64,000 bases of DNA from Roseiarcus sp963809245 (GCA_963809245.1 CAWEIU010000007.1:1-64000); one strand, 5' to 3'. Counted from the first letter of the stretch, positions 43,553-53,299 are shown. Numbers and translations: made by a program. The notes: generated from the sequence alone by a model not told the origin.

Positions 43553-45421
43553 TCAGCCTTGCGCGACGAGCTGGGTCACACGCTCGAGGTCGACGTCGGC
43601 GGTCGAGAAACGACCGGTGACGCGCCCGCGCGCAAGCACGACGATATCGTCGGCCACAGACAAGGCTTGCTGCAGGTTGTGCATGATCAAAATGACAGCC
43701 TGTCCCGCGTCTCGCGCGCGCCGGACCTGATCGAGCACCTGCTCGGTTTGGCGGACAGCCAGCGCCGCGGTCGGTTCGTCGAGGATCAGGCACCGCGAGC
43801 CGTAAGCGATCGCCCGGGCGATGGCGACCGCCTGTTTCTGGCCGCCGGACAGCGTCGCCGCCGGGTCGCCGAGCCGGCCGCGCAGACGCACGCCGAGCGT
43901 GGTCAGCGCGTCCTGAGTAATGCGATCGGCTTTGCCCGCGTCATAGATGCGCAGCGGGCCGAAGCGCTTGCACGGCTCATTGCCGAGCACCATGTTGCGC
44001 GCGATCGACATCAGGTCGCACACGGCGAGGTCTTGAAAGACCGTCGAGACGCCGGCCGCGCGCGCGTCGTGCGCGCTCCGCAACGTGACTGGGCGCCCGT
44101 CAACCTCCACCGAACCGGATGTCGGCTGGTGGACGCCCGAGAGGATCTTGATCAGCGTGCTCTTGCCCGCGCCGTTGTCGCCCAAAAGCGCGAGCACCTT
44201 GCCGGCGTGCGCCTCGATGGAAATGTCACGCAGCGCCGTCACCGATTGGAAGCTCATCGTGACGCCGCGCAGCGCAATCACTGGCGCGGTTCCGGAGGGT
44301 TGGGTTCGGGCTCGCGCGTCGTTGATGACGGGACCGACTTGGCCGGGCGGCGCCGTTGCGTCGGCGACGGCGATCGGCTGGTCGACAGCGCTCCGATCCG
44401 GCCTCATCACGAAGCGATCGATGACAGTCCGATTGATCAACACGGCGACGAGCACCACGACGCCGAGGAAGATGTTGACCCAATAGCCCTGCAACCCGAT
44501 TAACAGCAGGCCGTCATTGACCATGGCATACATGAACGCGCCCAACACCGTGCCGATCACGCTGCCGTATCCGCCGGTCAAAAGCGTACCGCCAATCACC
44601 GCCATCGCGATTGCGATCAACTCCCAGCCGACGCCGCGATTGGCGTCGATCGAGAAATATTGGACCGCGACCACGACTCCCGCGATACCGGACGTAAGGC
44701 CCGACAAGGCGAAGAGCGTGACCGTGGTGCGGGCGACCGGGACGCCGAGGTTCTTTGCCGCGGTGGGATTCTGCCCGATCGCGAACGTCCAGTTTCCCAT
44801 CCGCGTGCGCAGCAGCAGCAGCGTCGCCAGAACCGCGACGACGAGGAACCACAGCAACGACATCCGATAGCCGAACAGGTTCTTGCCGGCGATGATCTGC
44901 GCATATGCGGCGGGAAACTTGACGACGACCGGGAAGCCGCTCGTGTTCATCGTCAGGATGCCGCGATAGACGAGCGACGTCGCGAGCGTGATAATGAACG
45001 ACGGCAGGCCGCTGCGCACCTGAATGACGCCGTTGATCGCTCCGAGCAAAGCGCCAAAGGCGAGCGTGCAGAGGATCGTCACGATTGGCGGCAGTCCGAG
45101 GACATTGCCGAAATAATACATCGCCCAGCCGGTCAGGCCGACGATCGTGCCGACCGAGAGGTCGAAGTGGCCGCCGATCATGAGCATGGTGACGCCGACC
45201 GCGACGATGCCGTACTGGGCGGCCAGGCTGGCGACATTGACGCCGTTGTCCTGGGTGAGGAAGAGATCCGGCCGCAAGCTCGAAAAGACCGCGAACGCCA
45301 CGACCAGTCCGCCGAGCGCTGCAAGTTCGGGACGTTGCAGCAGACGGCGAAACGAATCGAGGATGCGGAATGCCGCACCGCGGGAAGCGGCGCGCGAGCC
45401 TGGGCCGGTATCTCCAGTCAT
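43553..45421 (-). CDS. fused ribose-type ABC permease and ATP-binding protein
   Basis: 622 residues in one chain. Residues ~1-335 are an RbsC-like permease (MLMIGGHFDLSVGTIVGLTGW, GLPSFIITLATSLVYRGI, AIAMAVIGGTLLTGGYGSVIGTVLGAFMYAMVNDGLLLIG). A ~45-residue linker (IAVADATAPPGQVGPVINDARARTQPSG) leads to one ABC domain: Walker A LLGDNGAGKSTLIKIL, signature LSGGQKQAVAIARAI, Walker B CLILDEPTAAL, switch IMHN. Separate RbsC and FrcA-type ATPases are the norm, so this fusion is unusual. It lies 2 bases after the binding-protein stop (module C). Confidence 0.92.
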   Translation of the reverse strand: MTGDTGPGSRAASRGAAFRILDSFRRLLQRPELAALGGLVVAFAVFSSLRPDLFLTQDNGVNVASLAAQYGIVAVGVTMLMIGGHFDLSVGTIVGLTGWAMYYFGNVLGLPPIVTILCTLAFGALLGAINGVIQVRSGLPSFIITLATSLVYRGILTMNTSGFPVVVKFPAAYAQIIAGKNLFGYRMSLLWFLVVAVLATLLLLRTRMGNWTFAIGQNPTAAKNLGVPVARTTVTLFALSGLTSGIAGVVVAVQYFSIDANRGVGWELIAIAMAVIGGTLLTGGYGSVIGTVLGAFMYAMVNDGLLLIGLQGYWVNIFLGVVVLVAVLINRTVIDRFVMRPDRSAVDQPIAVADATAPPGQVGPVINDARARTQPSGTAPVIALRGVTMSFQSVTALRDISIEAHAGKVLALLGDNGAGKSTLIKILSGVHQPTSGSVEVDGRPVTLRSAHDARAAGVSTVFQDLAVCDLMSIARNMVLGNEPCKRFGPLRIYDAGKADRITQDALTTLGVRLRGRLGDPAATLSGGQKQAVAIARAIAYGSRCLILDEPTAALAVRQTEQVLDQVRRARDAGQAVILIMHNLQQALSVADDIVVLARGRVTGRFSTADVDLERVTQLVAQG

Positions 45422-45423
45422 TG

Positions 45424-46414
45424 TTATCGAACCCCTGCGGCGGCCAGTCCGGCGACCGAAGCCGCGGTCGTCTTATCGACGATTTGCGGTCCGGAGAGGA
45501 AGTAGTTCGCCTGGATGAGACCGTAGCGGATGTAGTGAACCATCTCGAGCACGGAGATGTAGCCGCGCCACCATCCTTGCTGATCCATCGTGAAGTCGAG
45601 ATCTCCAGCCTGAATCATTGCGACGATTTCCGGGCTGACGTCAAAACCTGCGGTCTGCAGAGGTCGCCCGACGGCTTTCTTGGCGGCGACAATGCCGGAT
45701 GTCGCGGTCTGCCCCGTCGCGACGACGGCGTCGACGTCCGGATGCGAGCGCAAGTAGGCTTCGACGATCGACGCCGTCTTACCCGGATCCGGATCGCCAG
45801 CGACATGGTCGTACTTCTTACCCTTCGCCTTCGCGACCTGCTCCATGCCCGCGCAGCGCTGCGTCTGCGTGCCGTCGCCGACATCCTCCTGGAGGCAAAT
45901 CATCGACTTCGCGCCCTTTTCGACGAACCGGTCCGCCGCCATCTGGCCGGCGGCGTATTCGTCGGCGCCGACCCTGGAAATGTAAATGTCGTTCGGATCG
46001 CGCAGCGGCTGGTCCTTTACGCTCGGCGCGGGATTGAAGGCCACCGCGATGCCTTTGTCCTTCGCCTCTTTGGCGACAGCGTCCAGATCGCCGATGCCGA
46101 GGATCAGGATACCGTCAGGCTTCGCGGCGATGGTCTCTTCGATTTTCTCGGTGTACGAGGCCAAGTCGACGCTCGAGGGATAGACGTACTTGATGTCGAC
46201 TCCGAGGTCCTTCCCGGCCTGTTGCGCGCCGTTGTTCAGCACGCGGAAAAAACCGGAGCTCGGGTCCGCCAGCCCTTCTATGTAGATCGTCAGGTGCTTG
46301 CCCTTCGTCAGGTCGCCTGGGTAGTTCGTCGAACTCGGCTGCCGCGCTCCAGCTTGGCGACGTCGCCACCGCCGCCAGCGATAGCATCGTCACGAGCGCC
46401 GCCTTGATCTTCAT
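45424..46414 (-). CDS. sugar ABC transporter substrate-binding protein, module C (frameshifted)
   Basis: From ATG 46414 a signal peptide (MKIKAALVTMLSLAAVATSPSWSAAAEFD) is readable; at about 46326-46332 one surplus base shifts the frame, after which NYPGDLTKGKHLTIYIEGLADPSSGFFRVLNNGAQQAGKDLGVD continues to the stop. The mature protein has the RbsB-like fold: YTEKIEETIAAKPDGILILGIGD, YAAGQMAADRFVEKGAKSMIC, AYLRSHPDVDAVVATGQTATSGIVAAKKAVG, TAGFDVSPEIVAMIQAGDLDFTMDQQGWWRGYISV. Periplasmic receptor for the fused transporter directly downstream. ATG 46447 is a possible earlier start. Confidence 0.85.
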
Positions 46415-46565
46415 CCCAGGGGCTTTTGTCCCGAAGCCAGTTTCCATGTGCTGATCCTCCCTTTTACGAACTTAGGCCATCTTATCTTGCGCCGACTCGG
46501 GCCAGCTCTTGGACCAACTTATCTTGCCGATCCGCGCCAGCGCCCTCCGCTAGCGCATGTCGCAT

Positions 46566-46656
46566 TTTGTCGAAGCAATCCAGATCGCTAGCGGAGCGGG
46601 CAATGCAGCCGCGGAGCAGCATGGATTGCTTCGTCGCTACGCTCCTCGCAATGACG
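46566..46656. repeat. REP-like palindromic element, copy 1
   Basis: Contains CGAAGCAATCCAG followed by TGGATTGCTTCGTCGC and GCTCCTCGCAATGACG, an imperfect palindrome found again at 53386-53468. The inner arms GAAGCAATCCA/TGGATTGCTTC are perfect. It lies between the LacI gene and the module C binding-protein gene and may fold in the transcript. This GCAATGACG-ended element is widespread in alphaproteobacteria. Confidence 0.75.
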
Positions 46657-46678
46657 ATCCAACATAATGCAGACGCCT

Positions 46679-47670
46679 CTAAGGAGTTCGCACGTCGCGC
46701 TCTACGAGTTCGGCTTCCAATATGACATGCGGGGAATGCTCCCTGCCGACGACGCAGTCGATCAGCAGGCGAGCCGCCTCGCGACCGATCCGATAGGCCG
46801 GCTGGCGCACGAGCGACAGGTGTGGATGGAGTTGCAGCGCCCACGGGAGCTCGTCAAACCCAATGACGTTGACTTCGTCTGGGATCGTGACGCCTCGTTC
46901 CTGGAGAGCGCGCAGCGCCCCGACCGCCATGCGGTTGTTCGTGACAAAGAGTCCGTCCGGCCGCTTTTTCTGATCGAGAATGCGATTGGCGGCTTCGTAG
47001 CCGCCGTCTTCCATGTAATTGGAGTAAACAACCAGATGCGGATCGGTGGTCTGCTCGGCGGCCTCGATAGCGCGGAAATATCCGTCGAGCCTGTCCTGCG
47101 CGGTCGAATTGTCGCGCGGTCCGGTGATGCACGCGATCCGCTTGCATCCTCTGCTTATGAGATGTCTCGTCGCCAGGGCTCCCGGCTTCCTTATTGTCGA
47201 CGAGCACGGAGCCCGAAGCGGCGGGAAGAGCCATGTCGACCGCAATAACCGGCAATCCGCGCGCAATCAGATCAGAAATATTGGTCTTCGGGGCCGAGGC
47301 CGGGCTGATGATGACGCCCGGACGCATTCTGATCGGCGACCACTTTCAGGTATTCGCGTTCCTTTCGGATGTCTCGATCCGCGTTGCACAGAATGACCGA
47401 ATACCCAGCCGCGCGAGCGGCGTCTTCGACGCCTCGACAGATCGCCGTATAGAATGGATTTTCAATATCCGTGACGATCAGCGCAATCACTTGGGTGGAT
47501 CGGCGGCGCAAGCCCCGCGCGAGGAGGTTAGGCCGATAATTCAGCTTCTTGACCGCCGCGAGGACCAGCTTCCGCGTCTTTGGATCGACCTCCGCCGAGC
47601 CGGTGAGCACACGGGACACCGTGGCTGCCGACACTCCGGCCTCCCGCGAGACATCCAACATCCTAGCCAC
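46679..47670 (-). CDS. LacI family transcriptional regulator (two frameshifts)
   Basis: The N-terminal frame gives a clear LacI HTH (MARMLDVSREAGVSAATVSRVLTGSAEVDPKTRKLVLAAVKKLNYRPNLLARGLR) and IALIVTDIENPFYTAICRGVEDAARAAGYSVILCNADRD. After DQNAS a surplus G at 47317-47320 moves the frame to GVIISPASAPKTNISDLIARGLPVIAVDMALPAASGSVLVDN. A second surplus G near 47181-47184 moves it to GALATRHLISRGCKRIACITGP...VNVIGFDELPWALQLHPHLSLVRQPAYRIGREAARLL. Together the parts make a normal ~330-residue protein. It lies between modules B and C and may govern either; LacI-type operators precede module B. Confidence 0.85.
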
Positions 47671-47740
47671 GAAATTTCACCCCCGAACCTTATTGCGGCG
47701 ACTTCCCTCAAACCGCCGTCGCCGCAATAAACACAACGCG

Positions 47741-48487
47741 TCAGCGTGCCAGCCAAGCGGTAAGTTGGCGCCAGAATGTCGAATAGTGACGCCAGGCGAT
47801 AAATTCCGGGCTCCCCCAGTGCGGCGAACAATCCGAGGCGAAGGCGGCGACGCGTCCCGAGCCGTGCTGACCGACGACCAGGAGCGGATCGTGCCCCACA
47901 GAGAGGATCACTTCGCTGCCAGGCTTTGCCTTGAACTGGTTGTAGCCGAGGAAATACGGCCACTCGCCCGAAACGCCCTCCAGGATCGCATGATCCTGGA
48001 CGACGGCCGGAATGACGCCTTCCGGCTCTTCAATTCGATCGTCGTGACGCGCCACCTCCACGGGCAAAACCTCAGCAAGTGGCGTCGACGCGTAACGCGC
48101 TCGGCCTTCGAAGCCGGCAAACGACATGTAACCGCCGACCATAAGCAGGCCGCCTCCCTGCTCGACGAATTTAGCCAGGGAACGCAGTCTGTTCGGTCGG
48201 CGTTGTCCCTGAACGAACACAGCGTGGGGAAGCAAAAGCGAATCGGCCGGGATGTCGCTTAAGATCACAGCGTCGAATCGACTGCCGAGCTCTTCCGCCG
48301 AATAGGGAAAGCTTTCCACGGCCTCGTGGTTGCGCAGATACGTAACCTCAAATCCAGCAGCGCCAAGGGCGGCGAGCAAATCCCTTGCTCCCTCCTCATA
48401 GCCGGACGTCGTATAGGAGTTCGCCCCCTTGGTGTGAACCGCGTAGGTGTTCCAGCTCTCACCGGCGAACAGTATTCTCTTAGCCAT
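47741..48487 (-). CDS. class I glutamine-amidotransferase-like protein (PF07090 type)
   Basis: 248 residues from ATG 48487. Opens KRILFAGESWNTYAVHTKGANSYTTSGYEEGARDLLAAL, the hallmark of this GATase1-like family (GES...H.KG.xSF/Y...YEEG). It continues VTYLRNHEAVESFPYSAEELGSRFDAVILSDIPADSLLL and ends with GSGRVAAFASDCSPHWGSPEFIAW. The family fold is that of class I amidotransferases/ThuA, but the usual catalytic Cys elbow is not evident, so it is probably not a glutaminase. Such genes travel with sugar ABC operons in Rhizobiales. Last gene of module B. Confidence 0.8.
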   Translation of the reverse strand: MAKRILFAGESWNTYAVHTKGANSYTTSGYEEGARDLLAALGAAGFEVTYLRNHEAVESFPYSAEELGSRFDAVILSDIPADSLLLPHAVFVQGQRRPNRLRSLAKFVEQGGGLLMVGGYMSFAGFEGRARYASTPLAEVLPVEVARHDDRIEEPEGVIPAVVQDHAILEGVSGEWPYFLGYNQFKAKPGSEVILSVGHDPLLVVGQHGSGRVAAFASDCSPHWGSPEFIAWRHYSTFWRQLTAWLAR

Positions 48488-48558
48488 CGACGTTTTTGCC
48501 TTAAGTTGATTGTGTCGCATTGAGAGCGGGCCCACAGCCCGCTCGGAACCGATCAGGG

Positions 48559-49752
48559 CTAGATGCTGGTGGAGAGGAATCTCTCAATGGCTTCTGCGTG
48601 GGCGACGACTTCAGCCAATTCGACAGCCTCGTTGATTTTATGGATGCGAGAGACGTCACCCGGGCCGAAGATGACCGTGGGGGTCTTGAGATGCCTGCTG
48701 ATCAGCCGTCCGTCCGAGCCCGCGGGAAACCCCCTCGGGCTTACCTCCGTGCGGCCTAATGCATGCGCGAGCGCCTTGATCGGCGCCAGCGCCGGATCGG
48801 TTGAAAACGGCTTCACATTGTGAAGCTCGCGGACTTCCAGAGTGATCCGCGGATCTTGCCTTGCCCGCCATGCCGCGATGAGCGCGTCGGTTTCCGGCTC
48901 AACCAGCGCCTCGTCGTCCGGGTGGTATGTGAAGCACACTTCAAGCTCGCAACTCGCAGCCACGCTCGTCGCGCCGATGCCCCCGTCAAGACGCCCGACG
49001 TTCACGGAAGTGGGGCTAAGCAGCGGATGCGGTTTTCGGTTGGGCATATGCGCCCACTTCCCGAGCTCGTGCGCGAGATCGATCGCCGCCTCAACCGCGC
49101 TCACGCCCTTATGCTTCATGTTGGCGTGCGCCTGGACTCCACGAAACGAGTAGGACACCGCCCGGCTGCCGATCTGACTGGTGGCGATCTCCACGCTCGT
49201 CGGCTCGCATACGACGGCGAAATCGGGACGCCGTCCTTGGATGATCAGTTCATCGACGCAGGCGAGCGTTCCCGTTCCGCCGCCGTCCTCCTCGTCCGGT
49301 ACGGATTGGATTTCTACGGTGTTTCGCAGCGTGCCCGCCGCTTTTGCGCGCGCGACGCCAGCAATCGCGCCGACCACGCCCGCCTTCATGTCCGCGGAGC
49401 CGAGACCGTTCATCCAGCCGTCGGTTACGCGCGGCTCGAGCGGATCGATAGCCCAACCCTCGACCGCCGGAACGGTGTCGGTGTGGCCATTGAGCACGAT
49501 GAACGGAGCATAGGCCGGTCCGCGCCATGAACCCACCAGCGCGAACATGCCCTCGGTTGGCGTCGGCGTCTCAAATCCATAGCGATCGCGCAGCCTCGCC
49601 GCATCGACCGGGACAGTGCGCACCTGATCGGCGCCCGCCTCGATCATGAGTTCCCTGACGATCGCCTGCGCCGCCGCTTCTTGGCCTGACAGCGAGCTTG
49701 TCGAGACCAGCTTGGCCAGCGCTTTCTCGATCCATTCCGCATCCCCGATCAC
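48559..49752 (-). CDS. M20 family deacylase (ArgE/DapE/acetylornithine deacetylase-like)
   Basis: 397 residues. Metal-site motifs of M20: IVLNGHTDTVPAVEGW (His, Asp), GLGSADMKAGVVGAI (bridging Asp), SVPDEEDGGGTGTLAC (Glu general base), VVCEPT and a C-terminal His in SRIHKINEAVELAEV. A lid/dimer domain lies at ~195-310 (HANMKHKGVSAVEAAIDLAHELGKW). It hydrolyses an N-acyl or peptide bond with two zinc ions. The GTG at 49752 overlaps the permease stop by four bases, so it is an integral part of module B, suggesting the imported compound is an N-acylated or amide-linked molecule. Confidence 0.88.
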   Translation of the reverse strand: MIGDAEWIEKALAKLVSTSSLSGQEAAAQAIVRELMIEAGADQVRTVPVDAARLRDRYGFETPTPTEGMFALVGSWRGPAYAPFIVLNGHTDTVPAVEGWAIDPLEPRVTDGWMNGLGSADMKAGVVGAIAGVARAKAAGTLRNTVEIQSVPDEEDGGGTGTLACVDELIIQGRRPDFAVVCEPTSVEIATSQIGSRAVSYSFRGVQAHANMKHKGVSAVEAAIDLAHELGKWAHMPNRKPHPLLSPTSVNVGRLDGGIGATSVAASCELEVCFTYHPDDEALVEPETDALIAAWRARQDPRITLEVRELHNVKPFSTDPALAPIKALAHALGRTEVSPRGFPAGSDGRLISRHLKTPTVIFGPGDVSRIHKINEAVELAEVVAHAEAIERFLSTSI

Positions 49753-50738
49753 GTTGTCTTTCCCTGGCGAAAGCGGTCCAGAAGAACCGCAAGAATGATA
49801 ATTGCCCCCGAAAGGATTTGAATAATAAAGGAGTTCACGCCCATCAGATTGAGGCCATTCTGCAGGAAGGCCAGAATGAGCGCGCCGAACAGCGTGCCGA
49901 ATACGCTCCCCCGCCCCCCGAACAGGCTCGCGCCGCCGAGTATGACCGCGGCGATCGCGTCAAGTTCCATTCCCTGCGCAGACGTCGGCAGACCCGCCCC
50001 TAAGCGGCCAAGCAGGACGACTGCCGCGACGCCGCAGAACGCGCCGCTGATGACGAACACGAGGAATTTGGTGAAGGCGACCGGCACGCCGGCAATGTGG
50101 GACGACGTTTCGTTGCCGCCGATGGCGTAGATGTGCCGTCCGAAGACCGTTTTGGAAAGCAGGAGGGCAACGAGAACGAATACGACGATCGACACGATCA
50201 GCGGCAGAGGCACGCCGCCAGCAACGCCGAAACCGAGATAGCGCACCCCATCGGGCACGCCCGCGATCGGGTAGCCGCCGGTGAAGGTGAGCGCGGCGCC
50301 GCGAAGCACCGTCATCAGGCCTAAGGTGACAATGAACGAATTGATCCGCGCCCAGGCGACCAACCCTCCTTTGATCGCGCCGATCAGTGCGCCCAACGCG
50401 ATCATCGCAAGCACCGTCGTCGGCGCGTTCAGGCCGACATTCGCACTTAGGCTGGCGCCGACCACCGTGCACAAGGCGACGGCGGACCCCACGGAGAGAT
50501 CGATATTTCCCGAGAGGATGACCATCGTCATTCCGCACGCCACGATGACCAGCACCGAAGCCTGCCGCCCGACGTTCAGAAGATTGCTCGCGGTAAGAAA
50601 CTCCGGCACGAGCAACGCGAGCACGGCGGCGATGATCAGAAGCGCGGCCAACGCGGTTCCGCCGAACGAGTCGCTCCGCAGGAAGATCGATCGAGCGGAA
50701 AAAGCGACAGTACGTTTGTTTGCGCTCGACACGGTCAT
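49749..50738 (-). CDS. ribose-type ABC transporter permease, module B
   Basis: 329 residues with 8-10 membrane helices, RbsC family: ASVLVIVACGMTMVILSGNIDLSVGSAVALCTVVGA, WARINSFIVTLGLMTVLRGAALTFTGGYPIAG, VFGRHIYAIGGNETSSHIAGVPVAFTKFLVFVISG, GMELDAIAAVILGGASLFGGRGSVFGTLFGALILAFLQNGLNLMG. ATG 50738 overlaps the ATPase stop (ATGA), which fixes the start; the longer frame is spurious. Confidence 0.92.
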   Translation of the reverse strand: MTVSSANKRTVAFSARSIFLRSDSFGGTALAALLIIAAVLALLVPEFLTASNLLNVGRQASVLVIVACGMTMVILSGNIDLSVGSAVALCTVVGASLSANVGLNAPTTVLAMIALGALIGAIKGGLVAWARINSFIVTLGLMTVLRGAALTFTGGYPIAGVPDGVRYLGFGVAGGVPLPLIVSIVVFVLVALLLSKTVFGRHIYAIGGNETSSHIAGVPVAFTKFLVFVISGAFCGVAAVVLLGRLGAGLPTSAQGMELDAIAAVILGGASLFGGRGSVFGTLFGALILAFLQNGLNLMGVNSFIIQILSGAIIILAVLLDRFRQGKTT

Positions 50739-52225
50739 GCCGCCACCGCCGTCATCGCTCGCAGCAAAGTCTCTCTGTTCATGTCTTCTCGTTTGATTTG
50801 CGCGACCGACGCGCCGTTCCGCATAACGAAGACCCGATCCGCCAAGCCCAACACCTCGTTGAGATCGGACGATACGATCAAACAAGCGCCGCCCGAGGCG
50901 GCGTAATCGTCGAGCAGCCGGTAGAATTCGGCGCGGGCCCCCACGTCGATGCCGATCGTCGGCTCGTCGATGAGCAGCAGATCCGTCGAACGCGAAAGCC
51001 AGCGCCCAAGAACGACCTTCTGCTGATTGCCGCCGCTCAATGTGCCGACGCTCACCGATGCATCGGCGGCCTTTATGCGAAGGGACCCGATGACCTTCCT
51101 GACAACGCTTTGTTCGCGGCCCGACGACATCAGCCCCATTCGCGCGAGCGAGCGCTCGGCGCCGAGGACGACATTTGCGGAGACTCCCAGCTCGAGCACC
51201 AATCCTTGCTGCTTTCGATCCTCGGAGACAAATCCGAGCCCGGCGTTGATACAGTGCCGAGGCGAGATCGGCGTGAACGCCTTCCCTTTGAGCAAAATCT
51301 CGCCGCCGTCGAAGCCGTCCAACCCAAAGATCGCTCTGAGAAATTCCGTGCGGCCCGATCCAACGAGGCCGGCGATGCAGACGATTTCGCCGCGACGAAC
51401 GGTGAGGTCGACCCCATTGAGCCTGGACGAGCGCAGTCCGGAGACGCGGAGCACTTCTTGATCTGCTGGGACGCGGTTGCGGGGGTAGCCGTCCGCGAGC
51501 GTTCGGCCGATCATATGGCGCACGACCACACCGACGTCCTTCAGCCCCATTTCATGCGCGACCACGGCGCCGTCCCGCAAGACGGTTATTTCATCGCTGA
51601 TCGCAAGAGCCTGCTCGAGATCATGGCTGATATAGACAATTGCGTACCCGTCGCCTCGAAGACGACGGATCTGGCTGAACAGCACCTCGCACTCGGGCGG
51701 GGTCAGCGAGGTCGTCGGCTCGTCGAAGATGACGAGACGCGCATCGCGCCCGATCGCCCTGGCAATTTCGAGAAGCTGCTGCGCGGCGGGGCTGAGGTCT
51801 CTCACCGGTGTGGACGGATCGAGACTCAGACCGACGGTGGACAGCAACGCCTTGGCGCGCTCATTCCAGTCGCTGCGCCGAAAGGCCGACGAAGTTCGCC
51901 CAAGGCGGCCAAGAAACAGGTTCTCCGCCACCGAGAGGTCATTGACCAATGTGCGATGCTGATGAACCACCGCGACGCCTTCGCGCTCGGCATCGACCGG
52001 CGCACGCAGACGGACGGGCCGCCCCTCGAAGAGAATCTGGCCCCCGTCGGGCGAATAGATTCCGCTGACGATTTTGACCAAGGTCGACTTCCCCGCCCCA
52101 TTCTCGCCGAGCAGGGCGTGAACCCTGCCCGGAAAGAAGGAGATGGAGACATCGCGTGTGGCGACGACGCCAGGGAAGGTTTTGGTGACGTTACGCAGTT
52201 CGACGAATGGCGCAGGGTTTGTCAT
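50735..52225 (-). CDS. ribose-type ABC transporter ATP-binding protein (double domain), module B
   Basis: 496 residues, two ABC domains as in RbsA. Domain 1: ALLGENGAGKSTLVKIVSGIY, LSPAAQQLLEIARAI, LVIFDEPTTSLTPPE. Domain 2 from ~250: GEIVCIAGLVGSGRTEFLRAIFGL with a degenerate Walker A, LSGGNQQKVVLGRWLSRSTDLLLIDEPTIGIDVGARAEFYRLL. It energises uptake with the permease that overlaps its 3' end and the binding protein 33 bases upstream. Confidence 0.94.
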   Translation of the reverse strand: MTNPAPFVELRNVTKTFPGVVATRDVSISFFPGRVHALLGENGAGKSTLVKIVSGIYSPDGGQILFEGRPVRLRAPVDAEREGVAVVHQHRTLVNDLSVAENLFLGRLGRTSSAFRRSDWNERAKALLSTVGLSLDPSTPVRDLSPAAQQLLEIARAIGRDARLVIFDEPTTSLTPPECEVLFSQIRRLRGDGYAIVYISHDLEQALAISDEITVLRDGAVVAHEMGLKDVGVVVRHMIGRTLADGYPRNRVPADQEVLRVSGLRSSRLNGVDLTVRRGEIVCIAGLVGSGRTEFLRAIFGLDGFDGGEILLKGKAFTPISPRHCINAGLGFVSEDRKQQGLVLELGVSANVVLGAERSLARMGLMSSGREQSVVRKVIGSLRIKAADASVSVGTLSGGNQQKVVLGRWLSRSTDLLLIDEPTIGIDVGARAEFYRLLDDYAASGGACLIVSSDLNEVLGLADRVFVMRNGASVAQIKREDMNRETLLRAMTAVAA

Positions 52226-52258
52226 GCGGCATTTTCTCCCGCGCCATTCGCTTCGCTG

Positions 52259-53191
52259 TTACTTCTTCGCGTAGTTCGCGTAGTTGGACTTGTCGACAAG
52301 CACCACCGGAACCGGGATCAGCTTGTTCACCTTCTCGCCCTTCAAAACCGCTAAGGCCGTTTGCGTAACGACTTTGCCGATCTGAACAGGATCCTGCGCC
52401 ACCGTCGCCTTGAAAGCCGAGTTGCCCTTGGCGATCTCCGCGAGGCCCTCGCTGCTCGCGTCGAAACCGATGATGCTCACCTTGTCCTGGCGACCGGCGG
52501 CGTTGACCGCTTGCAGCGCGCCGAGCGCCATCTCGTCGTTGACGGCGAAAATTCCCGTCACGTTCGGATGCGCCTGAAGCAGATCCTCCGCGACCGCTTG
52601 CGCTTTTTCGCGCTTCGACTCGCCGCTCTGGCTCGCGACGATCTTAATGCCGGGAGCGATCTCGGCGAGCTTCGCCGCAAACCCTTTTTCGCGATCGACG
52701 ACCGAGGTGATCGCCGGATTGTCGATAACGAGAACCTCGCCCTTATTGCCGAGCAGATTTGCCATTTTCTGCGCCGCCAATTCGCCGCCGAGATGATTGT
52801 CGGAGGCGACGTGAGCGATTTGGCCCACATCCTTCGTGATCGCGATATCGACGGTGATGAGCGGAATATGCGCGCTCGTAACGAGCCTGGCTTCGGCTTC
52901 GGCGGCGGTCGAATCGATCGGCACGAGCGTCACCAGATCGACTTTCTTCGCGACAAAATCCTCGATTTGCGCAGTTTGCGCGGCGAGATCGCCATTGGGA
53001 TCTCGGAAATCGAAGACGATCTTATTGCCGCCCTCCGCCTTCATGCCCTTCTCGATGTCCTGGTAGAATTCGAAGCTACGGCTGTAGGTGGTGGCGCCAA
53101 CCTTGTAGGCGTCCGCGGCCGATGCGAAGCTCAGCGAGCCTGTCAACACCAGTATGCTCGCAGCAGTCGCCGTGATGGGTCCGAATCGCAT
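52259..53191 (-). CDS. ribose-type ABC transporter substrate-binding protein, module B
   Basis: 310 residues with a signal peptide (MRFGPITATAASILVLTGSLSFASAADA). RbsB fold: YKVGATTYSRSFEFYQDIEKGMKAEGG, IEDFVAKKVDLVTLVPIDSTAAEAEARLV, IPLITVDIAITKDVGQIAHVASDNHLGGELAAQKMANLLG, LQAHPNVTGIFAVNDEMALGALQAVNAAGRQDKVSIIGFDASSEGLAEI. First gene of module B, about 70 bases downstream of two identical LacI-type operators. The ligand is not predictable by eye. Confidence 0.92.
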   Translation of the reverse strand: MRFGPITATAASILVLTGSLSFASAADAYKVGATTYSRSFEFYQDIEKGMKAEGGNKIVFDFRDPNGDLAAQTAQIEDFVAKKVDLVTLVPIDSTAAEAEARLVTSAHIPLITVDIAITKDVGQIAHVASDNHLGGELAAQKMANLLGNKGEVLVIDNPAITSVVDREKGFAAKLAEIAPGIKIVASQSGESKREKAQAVAEDLLQAHPNVTGIFAVNDEMALGALQAVNAAGRQDKVSIIGFDASSEGLAEIAKGNSAFKATVAQDPVQIGKVVTQTALAVLKGEKVNKLIPVPVVLVDKSNYANYAKK

Positions 53192-53258
53192 TTTCGACGC
53201 CTCCCTTGTTTCGCCCTAGACAGGCCGTGCCTGCCCGGGCGGATTAGTCTGGGCATTG

Positions 53259-53299
53259 TGAAATCGATTACATGCGCTGTCAAGATGAAATCGATTACA
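53259..53299. promoter_or_regulatory. two identical LacI-type operators upstream of module B
   Basis: TGAAATCGATTACA occurs exactly twice, at 53259-53272 and 53286-53299, 27 bases apart. The site is a near-palindrome around the central CG (TGnAAnCG-type half sites), the hallmark of LacI/GalR-family operators. It lies 68-108 bases before the module B binding-protein ATG. The LacI gene at the far end of module B (46679-47670) is the obvious candidate regulator. Confidence 0.7.
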
